Of a stretch of 64,000 bases of DNA, positions 41,807 through 51,343 are shown in pieces. Below the pieces are notes generated by a model that was given only the letters and a program-made list of their open reading frames with translations, was not told the DNA's origin and ran no database searches. The stretch covers positions 2,046,001 through 2,110,000 of the forward strand of contig NC_089399.1 in the NCBI RefSeq assembly GCF_003171515.1, in the 5' to 3' direction. This stretch comes from Pyrenophora tritici-repentis. Taxonomy: Eukaryota > Ascomycota > Dothideomycetes > Pleosporales > Pleosporaceae. Position 1 is the first letter of the stretch, and every line of letters starts with the position of its first letter. Made by a program: the position numbers and the translations under genes.

Positions 41807-42379
41807 CTAGAGAAAAGCTAGTAACTCGCGCGCAAAGTAGCGCCTAGCCAATTGAGAATCCTTCTCTTGAATAGTAACCCTCTTTGCGTGAATAGCATTG
41901 ATGTTGCAGTCTATAAAAGTTATTAAATGAAAAATAGTATAGGGTAGATAGACTATACCCTCAAAATAACCAACTAAGAAAGCTTCTGTAGCTTCCTGAA
42001 GAGCTTCGATTGCAGATCGTTGAAAGCGGATATCGGCCTTGTGCACCTGTGCAAATTCGCGCACTACGCGGGAAAAGGGGAGTTTTCGCAAGAGTAGTTC
42101 AAAACCTCTCTGGTATCTCTTGATTTCCCGTAATGCGACAGCTAAGCTAAATTAGAAAATAGCTGTGATAAACGACTGTGATAACCTACTGCCTGCCTTA
42201 AACTTGCGCTTCTTCTTAACAGCTACAGGTGCCTTTCGCGTAGACTTTCCTGCTACTTGACGTCTAGCCTTACTAGCAAGGGCCTTCTGAGCCGGCTTGC
42301 CGCCAGTAACTGTCTTGCCATCAGGACCACCCCGGCCGGCTTTACCGGTGACCTTAGGCCGTGGTTTTGTCCTTGCCAT
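41807..42379 (-). CDS. transposon-borne histone H3-like protein
   Basis: 158 residues in three exons: 42379-42190, 42141-41959 and 41910-41807. Both introns are 48 bp with GT-AG ends and a CTAAT or TAATAAC branch site. Intron 1 splices exactly inside the conserved GTVALRE block. The histone fold is collinear with H3: [71 protein letters not shown]. The tail starts [13 protein letters not shown] and keeps [15 protein letters not shown], like the canonical GGK...LASKA stretch, but is about 20 residues longer and lacks ARKS. The C-terminus ([10 protein letters not shown]) differs from RIRGERA. No CENP-A-type longer loop 1. Intact splicing and frame suggest selection. Confidence 0.9.
42142..42189 (-). 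other. intron 1 of the H3-like gene, introner-like
   Basis: 48 bp containing TTATCACAG twice. It resembles the introns at 43001-43042 and 43385-43436 of the neighbouring gene in its 5' half. Confidence 0.75.
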
Positions 42380-42889
42380 TGCGTAGTAGAGTAGATGATG
42401 AACGTAGGCGACGTATGTGATTAATTACTGTGATAAATGTGGTCGACAATTAAGAAAGTAGTAGGCTGAAAGAGTTAGGTAGCTGGAAAGTTTGGGCGAC
42501 GGCAATTTCCCGATTTCCGCACTAGTAAAGGCAGCAGCGCACGGACTGCATGACGTAATTTGCTGTTTCACGATCGCATACAACCATTTCTGTTGCAAAA
42601 TCAGTAGCGAGCATATCATACAAACGTGTTAAACTGCTGTGATAAACGCCGAGCTCGCGCATGCGTACAGCCCAAAAATGAAGGAATCATCGATGTGTTG
42701 ATCATTTTGGGTAATTTCCGCGTTTTCGCGCTAGCGCAGGCAGCAGCGCACGGACCATTTCTAGGTGAGCATAATGCTGTCTACCCATTTCTCCAGCCCC
42801 TGACGCCCAGTAACTCCCAACACCTAATAACTCTCTTTACTACATTGAAAACACCCCATTTACAACAGCGCATTATCACAGTCCCCGCC

Positions 42890-43810
42890 ATGCCTGTCGC
42901 GAAAGAGCAAGTCGGCGACGTACCTGAAGGCCTAGTTCCAGCCATCAAACTTGAACCTCCGCCTGGGTTCGAACAAGATGAGTGGGAGCAGCTTACCGAT
43001 GTAATAATCACAGCCATTTATCACAGCTTATGCTAATATAAGCAGGGATTTGCGTGTGAAGCTGACGAGATTGACGGTATCTTAGATCAAAGAGGTAGTG
43101 GGGTTCACGAAAAGGCCGACCTATCAATTTGAGCGTCCCCTATACTGGCTCTCTGAGTGGTAGCGCCCGTGCTATTGCTCAACGTGAACGCAAAGCTCTT
43201 TTCGATAAAGAGGAGAAGGTACTTGAAAGCGTTAGAACAGCCGACCGCTCCGCGAAGTACCAACTGAAGAAATCGCTTTTGCAACAGCCTAAGTATAAAT
43301 TAGCAAATAGTGCTAGACAGGCTAAGCTGCTAGAGAAAGAGTGGGATATACTTTCAGAGAAGCGGTTTACCCAGAAAAAGTCTGGTAAGTTATCACAGCT
43401 GTTTATCATAGACATCTGCTAATAGACTATCCCAAGTGGCGAAGGATATACTAGCAATACCAATTGCTCAGGTTGGGGTTGAAAGAGTTTTCAATGTTGC
43501 TAAGGATGTTATTGGTAGTCGGAGGCACCGACTATCTGCCCGGACAATACAGCAGATAATGGTTCTTAAGGATACAATATCTCAAGAGGAAGAACAGGGT
43601 CTAGACTACCTAGTTGCTCAATTAGGGGAGGATGGAGAGCCAATTGACGAGGTTAATGATCTTTTTGAGCTTCCAGCCTCGTTAGAGCATACCTTCGATA
43701 TAGATGAGGAGAACCAGACTACAGAAGAAGAGTCGGAGGAAGAGGTCCAGGAGGAGCGTCAATTGCCACCTCGAAAGCGCCAGCGTCCTCAGCGCTACCG
43801 TGATAATTAG
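42890..43810 (+). pseudogene. truncated hAT transposase-like gene
   Basis: ATG 42890 (MPVAKEQVGDVPEGLVPAIK) runs to 43000. An intron of 42 bp (43001-43042) follows, then QGFACEADEIDGILDQR. A lysine/glutamate-rich helical stretch at 43165-43384 and an intron 43385-43436 lead to the C-terminal hAT dimerisation block VAKDILAIPIAQVGVERVF, NVAKDVIGSRRHRLSART. It ends in an acidic tail and PPRKRQRPQRYRDN. I could not join the second and third exons in frame. No RNase H-fold catalytic core is visible, so this is either internally deleted or a derived dimerisation-only protein. Confidence 0.6.
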
Positions 43811-43907
43811 CTGTGTTAATATATCTCGTTTTATGTATCTAATATATCATCAACGTGTACACATTATCTTAATTAAGTGTTGTTCCGTTAAAGTACCCAA
43901 AAAATAT

Positions 43908-44070
43908 AACCCAACCCCAACCCAACCCAACCCAACCCAAGCCCAACCCTACCACTTGGTCTGTGCGACCCCAGCCCAGCCCTAACCCATGGTCTGTGCG
44001 ACCCCAACCCAACCCTAACCCATGGTCTGTGCGACCCCAACCCAACCCCAACCCAAGACTGGGTATACCC
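43908..44070. repeat. right subterminal telomere-like repeat block
   Basis: Repeated CCCAACCC units and three copies of GGTCTGTGCGACCCC, two of them within CCATGGTCTGTGCGACCCC, inverted relative to the left block. Confidence 0.82.
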
Positions 44071-44430
44071 AACCCATTTGCCAGCGTAGGAGTGCTCCTC
44101 GCGCGTCAGCCACCGAGGAATCCTCGGACTCCTCTGAGCGAGGACAGCGAGCACCATAGGTATATAGCATTAGGCAATGAGCTCCTATAGCTCATTGTGT
44201 TCAACTTCGAAATCTAAGGATTAGTACTTGATTCTCAACTCCCCGTATATTACATCGATCTACCAATCGTGCTATACACCCTCGTGTCCATCGCATCACT
44301 CTATCCCCGAGAACCAACCCAAGATCATCTTCGGACGACCTTCACATTTGTATACAAGTACTACTATATCCACAAAATTATCGACGCTGGCGGTAGTGGT
44401 TTGTTTTGTCGGCCGGGCAAGCCAGTCTCC

Positions 44431-44903
44431 ATGCATTCACTTCTCACCAGTTAGCTCTCCTCTTATAGGACTAGCTCCTTCTGCTTAAGGGCTAGCCTCC
44501 TCTAGGCAGCACCCCGCACTATATAGCTAGCACTTCGCGGTTCTCAATACAACAACGATTTCGCCCACTCAGTTCCCCGATATGTTTAATATTACTTAGG
44601 CTACTGTAAGGGGCGAGAGTCTATAAGACTAGCGGCACGACTACATGCACCACGCCTGCGCAAAAGGCATGCACAAGTTGAATCAACGCGATTCAGCTTG
44701 CGTAGTCGATATTTATGTAGGAGGCATGACTGCGCTGCTCTCTTAGCCTACAAGTAGGCCTACATGGGTCTAGCCCATCACACGAGCGTCTCTTTAGCGA
44801 GCTTGGCGACCTACTTAAGCTAAAACGACGAGCTCTAGGCAGTGAGCTACTCGCAGCTCTTTAATTAGTAAGATCCTAGGTGCAAGCTGGCTATAAACCA
44901 ACT
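44431..44903. other. region without a supported gene
   Basis: Follows the last recognisable relic code (KYYYIHKI). Frames are broken by TAG/TAA. Possibly more RIP-damaged repeat. No family recognised. Confidence 0.4.
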
Positions 44904-46013
44904 TGTCAGAATATGGGCATATTTTGGGTGGTGGACAAAATCCGGGTGTTCGGAGCTGTGGATTCTGTGGATCAGTTAAATTAGTCAGCGCGCACAATCC
45001 ACCGCGACCCAACTGATCGAACAGCGTTGGACAACAGAACAACACGACATCAGACTAGAACAATACAATCGATCCCCATCATATTATTATACTATTATCC
45101 CCGTCTTTGATAACCCATCACAATCTGACAATTAAGAGTCTCATCCGCCTTACCAATAATCCAACAACCAAATCGCTATGACCGCTCAAGCCAACCAACA
45201 GAACGCGACAGTGCTCCTACGCGACGAGCACGACTATCGCGCTTGGTACAGCCAACTCCAAGCGCGCTGTGTCACCTACAATATATGGGAACAGGTCAAT
45301 CCTGATGGGACAAAGCTGCCACTGATGGAGCCGTTCCCTCCGGAGCTCCCGGAGTGCGCCGACTACGCGCCATCGACTGGACTCCCTGCAGGAGCCAATC
45401 CAACTAGACTATCAGATCTATCCTCAGCGGGACAACGAGCCTACAAGGACGATCTTGAGATCTACAAACTCAAAATGGAGCAATACAAAACAAAGTACGC
45501 CAGATACAAGACCGAGATAACTAATCTCCAACACATTATGATCCTCGTCTAATCTACCGTCGCGGTTCACCTACAGCGCACCTGCTGTCCGCCAGATGGA
45601 TCGATCAGAGACTGGATCAAGAACCTTCGAGCCCATGTGGGCATCACTATCGAAACCGAACGAGAGCAAGCGCGACAGCGATACTACAGTGCTCTTAAAC
45701 CACCTCGATCCGCGAATAACTGGGATACCTGGCTCGCCGAGTACAATCAAGCTGTAACTGAAGCGGAGACACTTAAGGTGCCCGATACTACTTAGTTTAG
45801 ATTAGTAGCTGTAGACTTTATGTCAGCAGTAAACAAAATAGCCCTAATATGGGCAGCAACCTTCCAATCTAATGGGATGGATCAACCTGGGGTAACCCAG
45901 AAGGACATGATGAGACGGTTCCGAGAGTATATGATGCTGAATCATCCGATCACGCGAAACAGAAGCCAAAAGGCAGCTTTTGCAGTGGATAATCTATCTG
46001 TATTTCTTGCTAC
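44904..46013 (+). mobile_element. Ty1/Copia element D, 5' end only
   Basis: The 5' LTR is 44904-45130 (227 bp), from TGTCAGAATATGG to CACAATCTGACA with matching inverted ends. A leader and gag follow. It is interrupted at 46013 by hAT2. Little after 49342 is recognisably Copia and no 3' LTR was seen. Confidence 0.75.
45178..46013 (+). pseudogene. Copia D gag
   Basis: The frame starts MTAQANQQNATVLLRDEHDY and RAWYSQLQARC, a Copia Gag N-terminal block. It stays in one frame to 46013 through two stops only: TAA at 45550 and TAG at 45793, placed where Gln and Trp codons would fit. It ends FAVDNLSVFLAT at the hAT2 end. It carries mild RIP-type damage. Confidence 0.75.
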
Positions 46014-46441
46014 CAGACTTGTCATTAAGCAAACGCGTTTGAATAGTTTGTTTGATTTGCTTGACTATAAGCAAATTAAACAAACCAAACGCTGCCTATA
46101 GAAATATACAAACAAATCAAACGTACGATCGAAATTTGTTTAGTTTGTTTGACTGTTTGACTAATATTACATAGCGAGCTGTTCTATAGATGATGTCCTA
46201 AGGTGCTTTAAGATCGACTTTAATGATGTTTTTGAGATAGCGGAGGTAGCAATTTCGCGATAGTTTTCTTGTGTTGCATCTAGCTTAGTCATCATATAAC
46301 TACACGAGCGTCGCTAGCCGTCGATGACCGCTATCTTATATCCCATCTCCCATCTTCTATATCGCTGTTAGCCATCTTTTGCAGCTACACTACCGTCTCT
46401 ACAGCACGTTTTAGTGTTTCTCGTTGCCCAACACGCCGAAA

Positions 46442-49164
46442 ATGCCGCTTCGTAACCTAAAACGCGCCGCCGAGGGCACCCCCGGCCCCCACGGCCCCCA
46501 CAAGCGCGCCAAAACAGCTAAAGGCAGTGCATCGCAGCCTATCCTGATGGACGATTCGCAGCCTGAGCTGTCTATCCGCACCTCGCCACGTAAAGCCCTA
46601 GCTGCTGCAGCAAGCCAGGCCACCGAAGACGCGCCGTTCGAGTCGCAGTTGCGCGACGCTATACCAGAAGCTACTATACAACCGCCGGCCGAGGGTAGTA
46701 GGGCTGCTACGGAGGCTACAAGTGAGGCTATCGAAGGCGGGGATGATACTGGCTTTGATGACGAGTTTACGGACAACTTTGACGGCATTGATTGGAAGCG
46801 TTTACCGCGTTTTACGAAGCCGCTGCGTACGTTGAAGCGCAACAAAAGTTGGGTATATCAGTACGGTTACCGCGTTGCCTCTCTCCGTGAGCCTCATCGT
46901 ACGTTCTTTGTTTGCAAATACTGCCATCATCGTAAGATCTTTTGCGCCTATCCAGAGGTTACAAAGTCGACCAGTAACGCTATCAACCACCTCGCGCAGA
47001 AGCTACTTGGCCACGGCTACGATCGCAAGGGCAAACTGGATTCGATTACACTACCGCGAGGCCAAACGACGCTTAAGATGATGACCGAGGGCGGTGTCGA
47101 TGTACCTCAAGGCGTCGCTAACGAGCTCGGAAACTTCGACGTACAGCGCTTTCGATACGCCGCTGTTACGTGGCTTGTCGACAATAACCACCCTCTCCGC
47201 GAGTTCGAAACGCCTGCGTTTAGGCAGATGATAGAGTTTGCCAACCCGGAGGCAGCTGACGCGCTGTGGGTAAGTCACAACAGTGTAGCTAGCTTCGTGA
47301 TGAGGCTGTATCGCTATATGGAGCCGCAGGTTGTTCAGATGCTCTCGTCGGCTATTAGTAAAATCCATATAAGCTTCGATGGCTGGACGACAAAAGGCGG
47401 CAAGCGCGGCTTCTTTGGAGTTGTTGCTCATTTTGCTGACGCCGACGGCACTATCAGGGACCTACCTATCGCGCTGCCTCAGCTTACGGGCGCCCACACG
47501 GGCGAGAGGATAGCTGAAGTTGTTGGCAATATAATCGATGTCTTCGGTATAACACGTAGCCAGCTTGGGTACTTTGTGCTCGACAACGCGTACGCTAATG
47601 ACACCGCCGTCACCAAACTCGCCCAACGCTTTGAATTTACAGCAAGCCATCACCGCCTCCGCTGCGGCCCTCACACACTTAACTTAGTCGGACAGATGAT
47701 TATCTTCGGCTTTGATAAGGACGCGTACGATAATGATCAGGACGAGCACAAAACAGAGGCAGCCTACCTACAAGAATGGCGGCAGCAAGGTCCGCTTGGT
47801 GTACTAATCGATATCATCAACTACATCCAAACACCGCAACAACACGATCTTTTTGCCGATTGCCAGCGCCGTGTTAACGCTAAGGCTCCCGACCAAAAGC
47901 AGGAAATACTCGAGCCGGTAAAGCCAGTCGTCACGCGCTGGAACAGCTTTCACGACACCTTTGTACGCGCCGCAAAACTCCATAACGCCGTTGATGAGTA
48001 CGCCCAAAGCCACATCGAAAGGACGATGGGCGCCGACGCGTACGCGCGTAGCCGTAACAATAAGCTCACTAAAGTACCAGCTTGGATGAGATCTAATGGG
48101 CTTACGGCTGACGATTGGGCGGTAATAACCCAGTATATATCAGTGTTGGAGCCGCTAAAGGAGGCGACAAAACGGCTTGAAGCTCGCGGTAAAGCTGGCC
48201 GTTTCGGCGCGATATACGAGGTTATACCTGTCTTCGAAGCTGTACTTGCCGTGTACGAGCAGCTACTTAAAAACCACGAAAGCGTCGACTATAATGCCAA
48301 TAGCGCGCCAGAAGATCACCTTCCTATCAACCTACGCGCAGCTTGGGCAAAGCTTAACGCGTATTACACTAAGCTCGACGAATCACCCGCATACTTTGCC
48401 GCTACCTGCCTCCACCCATACTACAAGAACTACTGTGAGAACAGCTGGCGCGACAAACCGAGCTGGCTTGAGGCAAACAACGCTGGGTTGAAACAACTTT
48501 GGGCGTTCTATAAGCCGCAAATACAGCGCCAAAGTCGCCCACCAGTGCGGCTCTCAAGCGGTATCAACGACGCCATCAACGCGCTCGTTAATGCGGAGCC
48601 TTATGGCATTGTTGAGGTGACAGAGATGGATGAGCTGGAGCGTTGGCGACGGTTTGAACTCCGCTGGACGCAGGAGCAGTTCGAACAAGGTAGTAATCCT
48701 GTTAGCTATTGGATAAGCCTACGCCCAAAGTATCCTAACCTAGCGCGTATGGCGATCGATATATTAACAATACCAGCCTCAAGTTGTGAGTGCGAGCGGC
48801 TGTTCAGCGAGCTCGGTGATTTATTAGAGCCAAGGCGACGCAAAATTGGGTCACAACTGCTTGCAGCAATACAGTGCACAGTCCGCAACAATCAATTAAG
48901 TGGGTCCTAGAAGGTTCAGATTGGATTGATTGATTACCGCTTTAAGCCTAGTAGTTACCTATAGGAGTTTAAGCCCTACCTAGATAGGTAAGTGGGTCTA
49001 GGAGAGTGACCGGATTGAATTGATTGTTGCGGAGTCTAATACAGTGTATACGAAGCTGGCGCGACGCTGGCTTTAAGCCTCCATCTGATTACAACTCAGG
49101 CGATGTAACTGACGCTGAGGTAGCTGCAATATACGAAATATGCAAGTGGGACAGCGAAGCTTAG
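46442..49164 (+). pseudogene. hAT2 transposase, C-terminus interrupted by a MITE
   Basis: From ATG 46442 (MPLRNLKRAAEG). BED-like finger CKYCHHRKIFCAYPE with downstream His. Catalytic region HISFDGWTTKGGKRGFFGVV, LGYFVLDNAYANDTAV and RCGPHTLNLVGQM. Dimerisation block ARMAIDILTIPASSCECERL, FSELGDLLEPRRRKIG. The MITE at 48877-49038 replaces the C-terminus with TVRNNQLSGS read from the MITE. Without it, AAIQC would continue IRSWRDAGFKPP to a stop at 49162. Activity of the 820-residue truncated form is uncertain, but the dimerisation domain is mostly kept. Confidence 0.88.
48877..49038. mobile_element. hAT-type MITE, family 2 (162 bp)
   Basis: 8-bp duplication ATACAGTG at 48869-48876 and 49039-49046. 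The reverse complement reads identical to the MITE at 9967-10128. Confidence 0.92.
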
Positions 49165-49487
49165 TAATATATACGATATACGATTAGATCAGCACCTAAA
49201 CAGTATCAAATCTATCAAACTTTCAAACAAACGGCCTCCTAAAACACTATCAAACTAAACAACTCAAATACAATCTTAAGTTTTGTACAAACAAATCAAA
49301 TCAGCGTCCAAAGTTTGTTTGATTTGCTTAATGACAAGTCTGCTTATTCAAAGAAGCCTTAAAAGAAAGCATTGTTTCGACAAAGGCTAGCATAGCTTTA
49401 CGTGCTACTATAGCCGAAGAAGTCAAAGCAAGCGTCGAGGGTCTCCTCACGAGCCAAGAGAAAGACCCACAGCACACTATCAAGACT

Positions 49488-49736
49488 ATGCGGTTGCGGA
49501 GCAAGGGCTACTGGTCCAAAATTCACCAGGATATCCATCGTGCCAATTTAGACCTCAAGACGCTTGGAGAACGTCAGCGCTTAGATCAACTATACTCCAC
49601 GAGAGATATAGAGCGGGTTTTGTTCTTTTGGGCTGTTTATCAAGAGGTTCTGTCATACGGAGACATTGCTTATGAGCTATCTCTGCCACTTGGTATACTG
49701 CCTTTGTGGATCATGCGTTACGTAGAACATGTCTAG
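49488..49736 (+). CDS. hypothetical fragment
   Basis: 82 residues, MRLRSKGYWSKIHQDIHRAN to IMRYVEHV. The frame is open upstream to about 49420 (AEEVKASVEGLLTSQEKDPQ), so the start is uncertain. No family recognised. It lies just after hAT2 and could be the continuation of Copia D or a cut host gene. Confidence 0.3.
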   Translation: MRLRSKGYWSKIHQDIHRANLDLKTLGERQRLDQLYSTRDIERVLFFWAVYQEVLSYGDIAYELSLPLGILPLWIMRYVEHV

Positions 49737-49739
49737 CTA

Positions 49740-50525
49740 AACTTAGATTATTTTATACAGCCTTAATGTCTAAGTAGGTAATCTCTTGAGTTTCCTCTCT
49801 ATACGTGCGTTGAATAGCTGCTCTAAGATGTTCGATGTTGTTAAAAGCCGCGGTGCGTAAGCGTGTATAGTCATCGCTTTTATATCACCTTCCATAACAG
49901 GAGACATGGTTAAAACCGGTCCATTCACTACCGTACCCTTCTTCTCCTCTGTCCTACCGCCACGAAAGTCGGCAAGTCGCAAGAGATTTATCCGCTCTCG
50001 ACGAAAACAGACCCCACAATAGTAAGCGTTAGTCTAGACATACCCGTGGACACTAAGGAAGAAGCGCGCTTGGAGCGAAGGTTCCACAATAGTGTGCTGA
50101 GAAATATTGCCGACATTAGTTCGCCAAGGCTACGCCACCGACCAGCTACTGCGAGGTTCTTGTCCGCGCCGCGAAAACGATACTAACTCGTCACCGGAGA
50201 CAGCCGACATACCCACCTACACTACTACGCCTCTTACGAAATCATAACTATCTAAATTAATATTATGCAACATCGACCGCGCCGCAAAAGTCTCCTAACA
50301 TCTCCGAGGAAGGTACTAACCCTTCCAGTGTGCATTTCGTCTCGTTACGAGGTAATCTCGTTCATGCATGCAGTCTACCGGCATTAGACGCCCCTCGAAC
50401 CCTGCAGCAGCTCGCAGTTCGCCTCGCTTCGCTTACTCTACCCCACAGCCGATGCGGGTAGTTCTTTAGACGCCCGCCCAACCTGCGGGATAGTTCACAG
50501 TTCGCCTCGCTACTCTTGCCTAGCT
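49740..50525. other. region without a supported gene
   Basis: Short open frames only. No repeat boundaries were identified. Confidence 0.4.
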
Positions 50526-50531
50526 GAGCAC

Positions 50532-50625
50532 GTTAAGCTTGCGCCGTACACGCGTTGCATATTGAGTTCCTTGACTGCGCCGTACACGCGCTGCATATTG
50601 ACTGCGCCGTACGCGCGTTGCAGAT
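50532..50625 (+). repeat. imperfect tandem repeat
   Basis: Three units of about 25-30 bp built on GCGCCGTACACGCGYTGCA with TATTGA, each slightly different. Confidence 0.75.
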
Positions 50626-50842
50626 CGACGGCTTGAGCTCATATTCCCTGCGGAATGCATCAACACGCATGGTGAGGTACATGCGTTGCAAACCAAGACG
50701 CTAACTGGAAGGTGGAAAGCATGTTAGCCTCTAAGATGCACAATTTCACCGCAGCATTAGTTTCTTGAGGTAATTCTAACCAATAATATTGATTTCCGTA
50801 GGAAAACAAATGCTACCGTCCCAATCTGCTCCCTAATGTTGC

Positions 50843-51196
50843 TTAGCGCGAGTTGACACAAATCCTCCGACCATCCACTTCCTCAAGCAGCGCCAGGACG
50901 GCCCAATATTTGTCAGATATCTCAACGCAAATGCGATGACCACGTTCCCTGTCTGTACTGTAAACCCGCCCATCTCCCCCTACCACAAAGTCGCGAATGA
51001 CGAGGCCCTCTAGAAGGCAGCCGCGACGACAAAACGTCGGCTTACGCTTGAACAGCAGTGGCTCACATGCCGCGCATCCATCGACATGGCTTTCGAATAT
51101 GTTCATACGCAAGCATTCTAGCCTCGTAGGCTTTCTTGACACTGATCTAACTACGGGCTTTGCCCATCGAATGTGTGGAGAGTAGGGAGGAGGCAT
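50843..51196 (-). CDS. small conserved-looking fungal hypothetical protein
   Basis: 117 residues from ATG 51196 (MPPPYSPHIRWAKPVV). Contains HVDGCAACEPLLFKRKPTFC with RRGCLLEGLVI, then DGRVYSTDRERGHRICVEIS and YWAVLALLEEVDGRRI. The CxxC...C pattern with a DGxVYST block recalls small proteins seen in many ascomycetes, but I cannot name the family. It has no signal peptide or membrane segment. It lies in a gene-poor gap between transposons and shows no RIP stops. Confidence 0.5.
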   Translation of the reverse strand: MPPPYSPHIRWAKPVVRSVSRKPTRLECLRMNIFESHVDGCAACEPLLFKRKPTFCRRGCLLEGLVIRDFVVGGDGRVYSTDRERGHRICVEISDKYWAVLALLEEVDGRRICVNSR

Positions 51197-51343
51197 CTCA
51201 AAGCGGGTGGAGAGCGGATGAGTACTCTAAACTGGTGCGCTTTTTATATGCATATATAGTCCTATGAAACTACAGAAGACAGAAATGCGAACTCAACCAA
51301 ATACAAGATACAGAAACCCCTACACAGCTTCCAGTATTCTGGG

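Larger units (their letters stand above)
41495..44088. mobile_element. hAT element carrying a histone H3-like gene
   Basis: 2,594 bp. Perfect 17-bp inverted ends TACGCTGGCAAATGGGT and a perfect 8-bp duplication GGAGTGCT (41487-41494 and 44089-44096) inside a Gypsy LTR, so both boundaries are certain. Subterminal blocks are rich in CCCAACCC/GGGTTGGG with CCATGGTCTGTGCGACCCC-type modules in inverse order at the two ends. Inside: an H3-like gene on the minus strand near the left end, and transposase-like pieces on the plus strand near the right. It shows no RIP signs in the H3 exons. Confidence 0.93.
41327..44346 (+). repeat. Gypsy solo LTR split by the histone-bearing hAT
   Basis: LTR sequence at 41327-41494 and 44097-44346. 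The whole is flanked by TTTGT (41322-41326 and 44347-44351). It continues perfectly across the inserted hAT after removal of one 8-bp duplicate. Confidence 0.92.
32593..44430 (+). mobile_element. decayed hAT relic that hosts a nest of younger elements
   Basis: Outer element of the nest. The left end begins CAGTTGCCAAAAAGCAAG with nearby repeats of AGCAAGTCAAGTT, resembling the ends of hAT2. Fragments at 33092-33349, 40062-40485, 40903-41326 and 44347-44430 carry transposase N-terminal code: RKALAAAIQAT, GSRAVTVATTKA, YIKPLAGSKRPKSW and KYYYIHKI. The matching hAT2 text is RKALAAAASQAT, FTKPLRTLKRNKSW and KYCHHRKI. Stops are TAG/TAA at Trp or Gln positions. The right end was not found. Confidence 0.65.
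46014..49342 (+). mobile_element. hAT2 DNA transposon
   Basis: Inverted ends CAGACTTGTCATTAAGCAAA, with subterminal repeats of TTTGTTTGATTTG. It encodes a hAT transposase interrupted only by a MITE. The flanks CTTGCTAC and CTTATTCA are not a clean duplication, so the site has mutated or rearranged. The RIP-damaged relics at 10953/18030 and in the 32.6-44.4 kb nest are of this family or close to it. Confidence 0.88.

Noticed and set aside
41807..42379. H3-like gene as a CENP-A (centromeric) histone
   Set aside because: Loop 1 has canonical H3 length ([12 protein letters not shown]) without the CENP-A insertion, and the alpha-2 region follows ordinary H3.
43001..43042. TTATCACAGC repeats as inverted ends of a nested MITE (42161-43030)
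   Set aside because: No target duplication flanks the two ends, and both lie inside introns with good splice signals.
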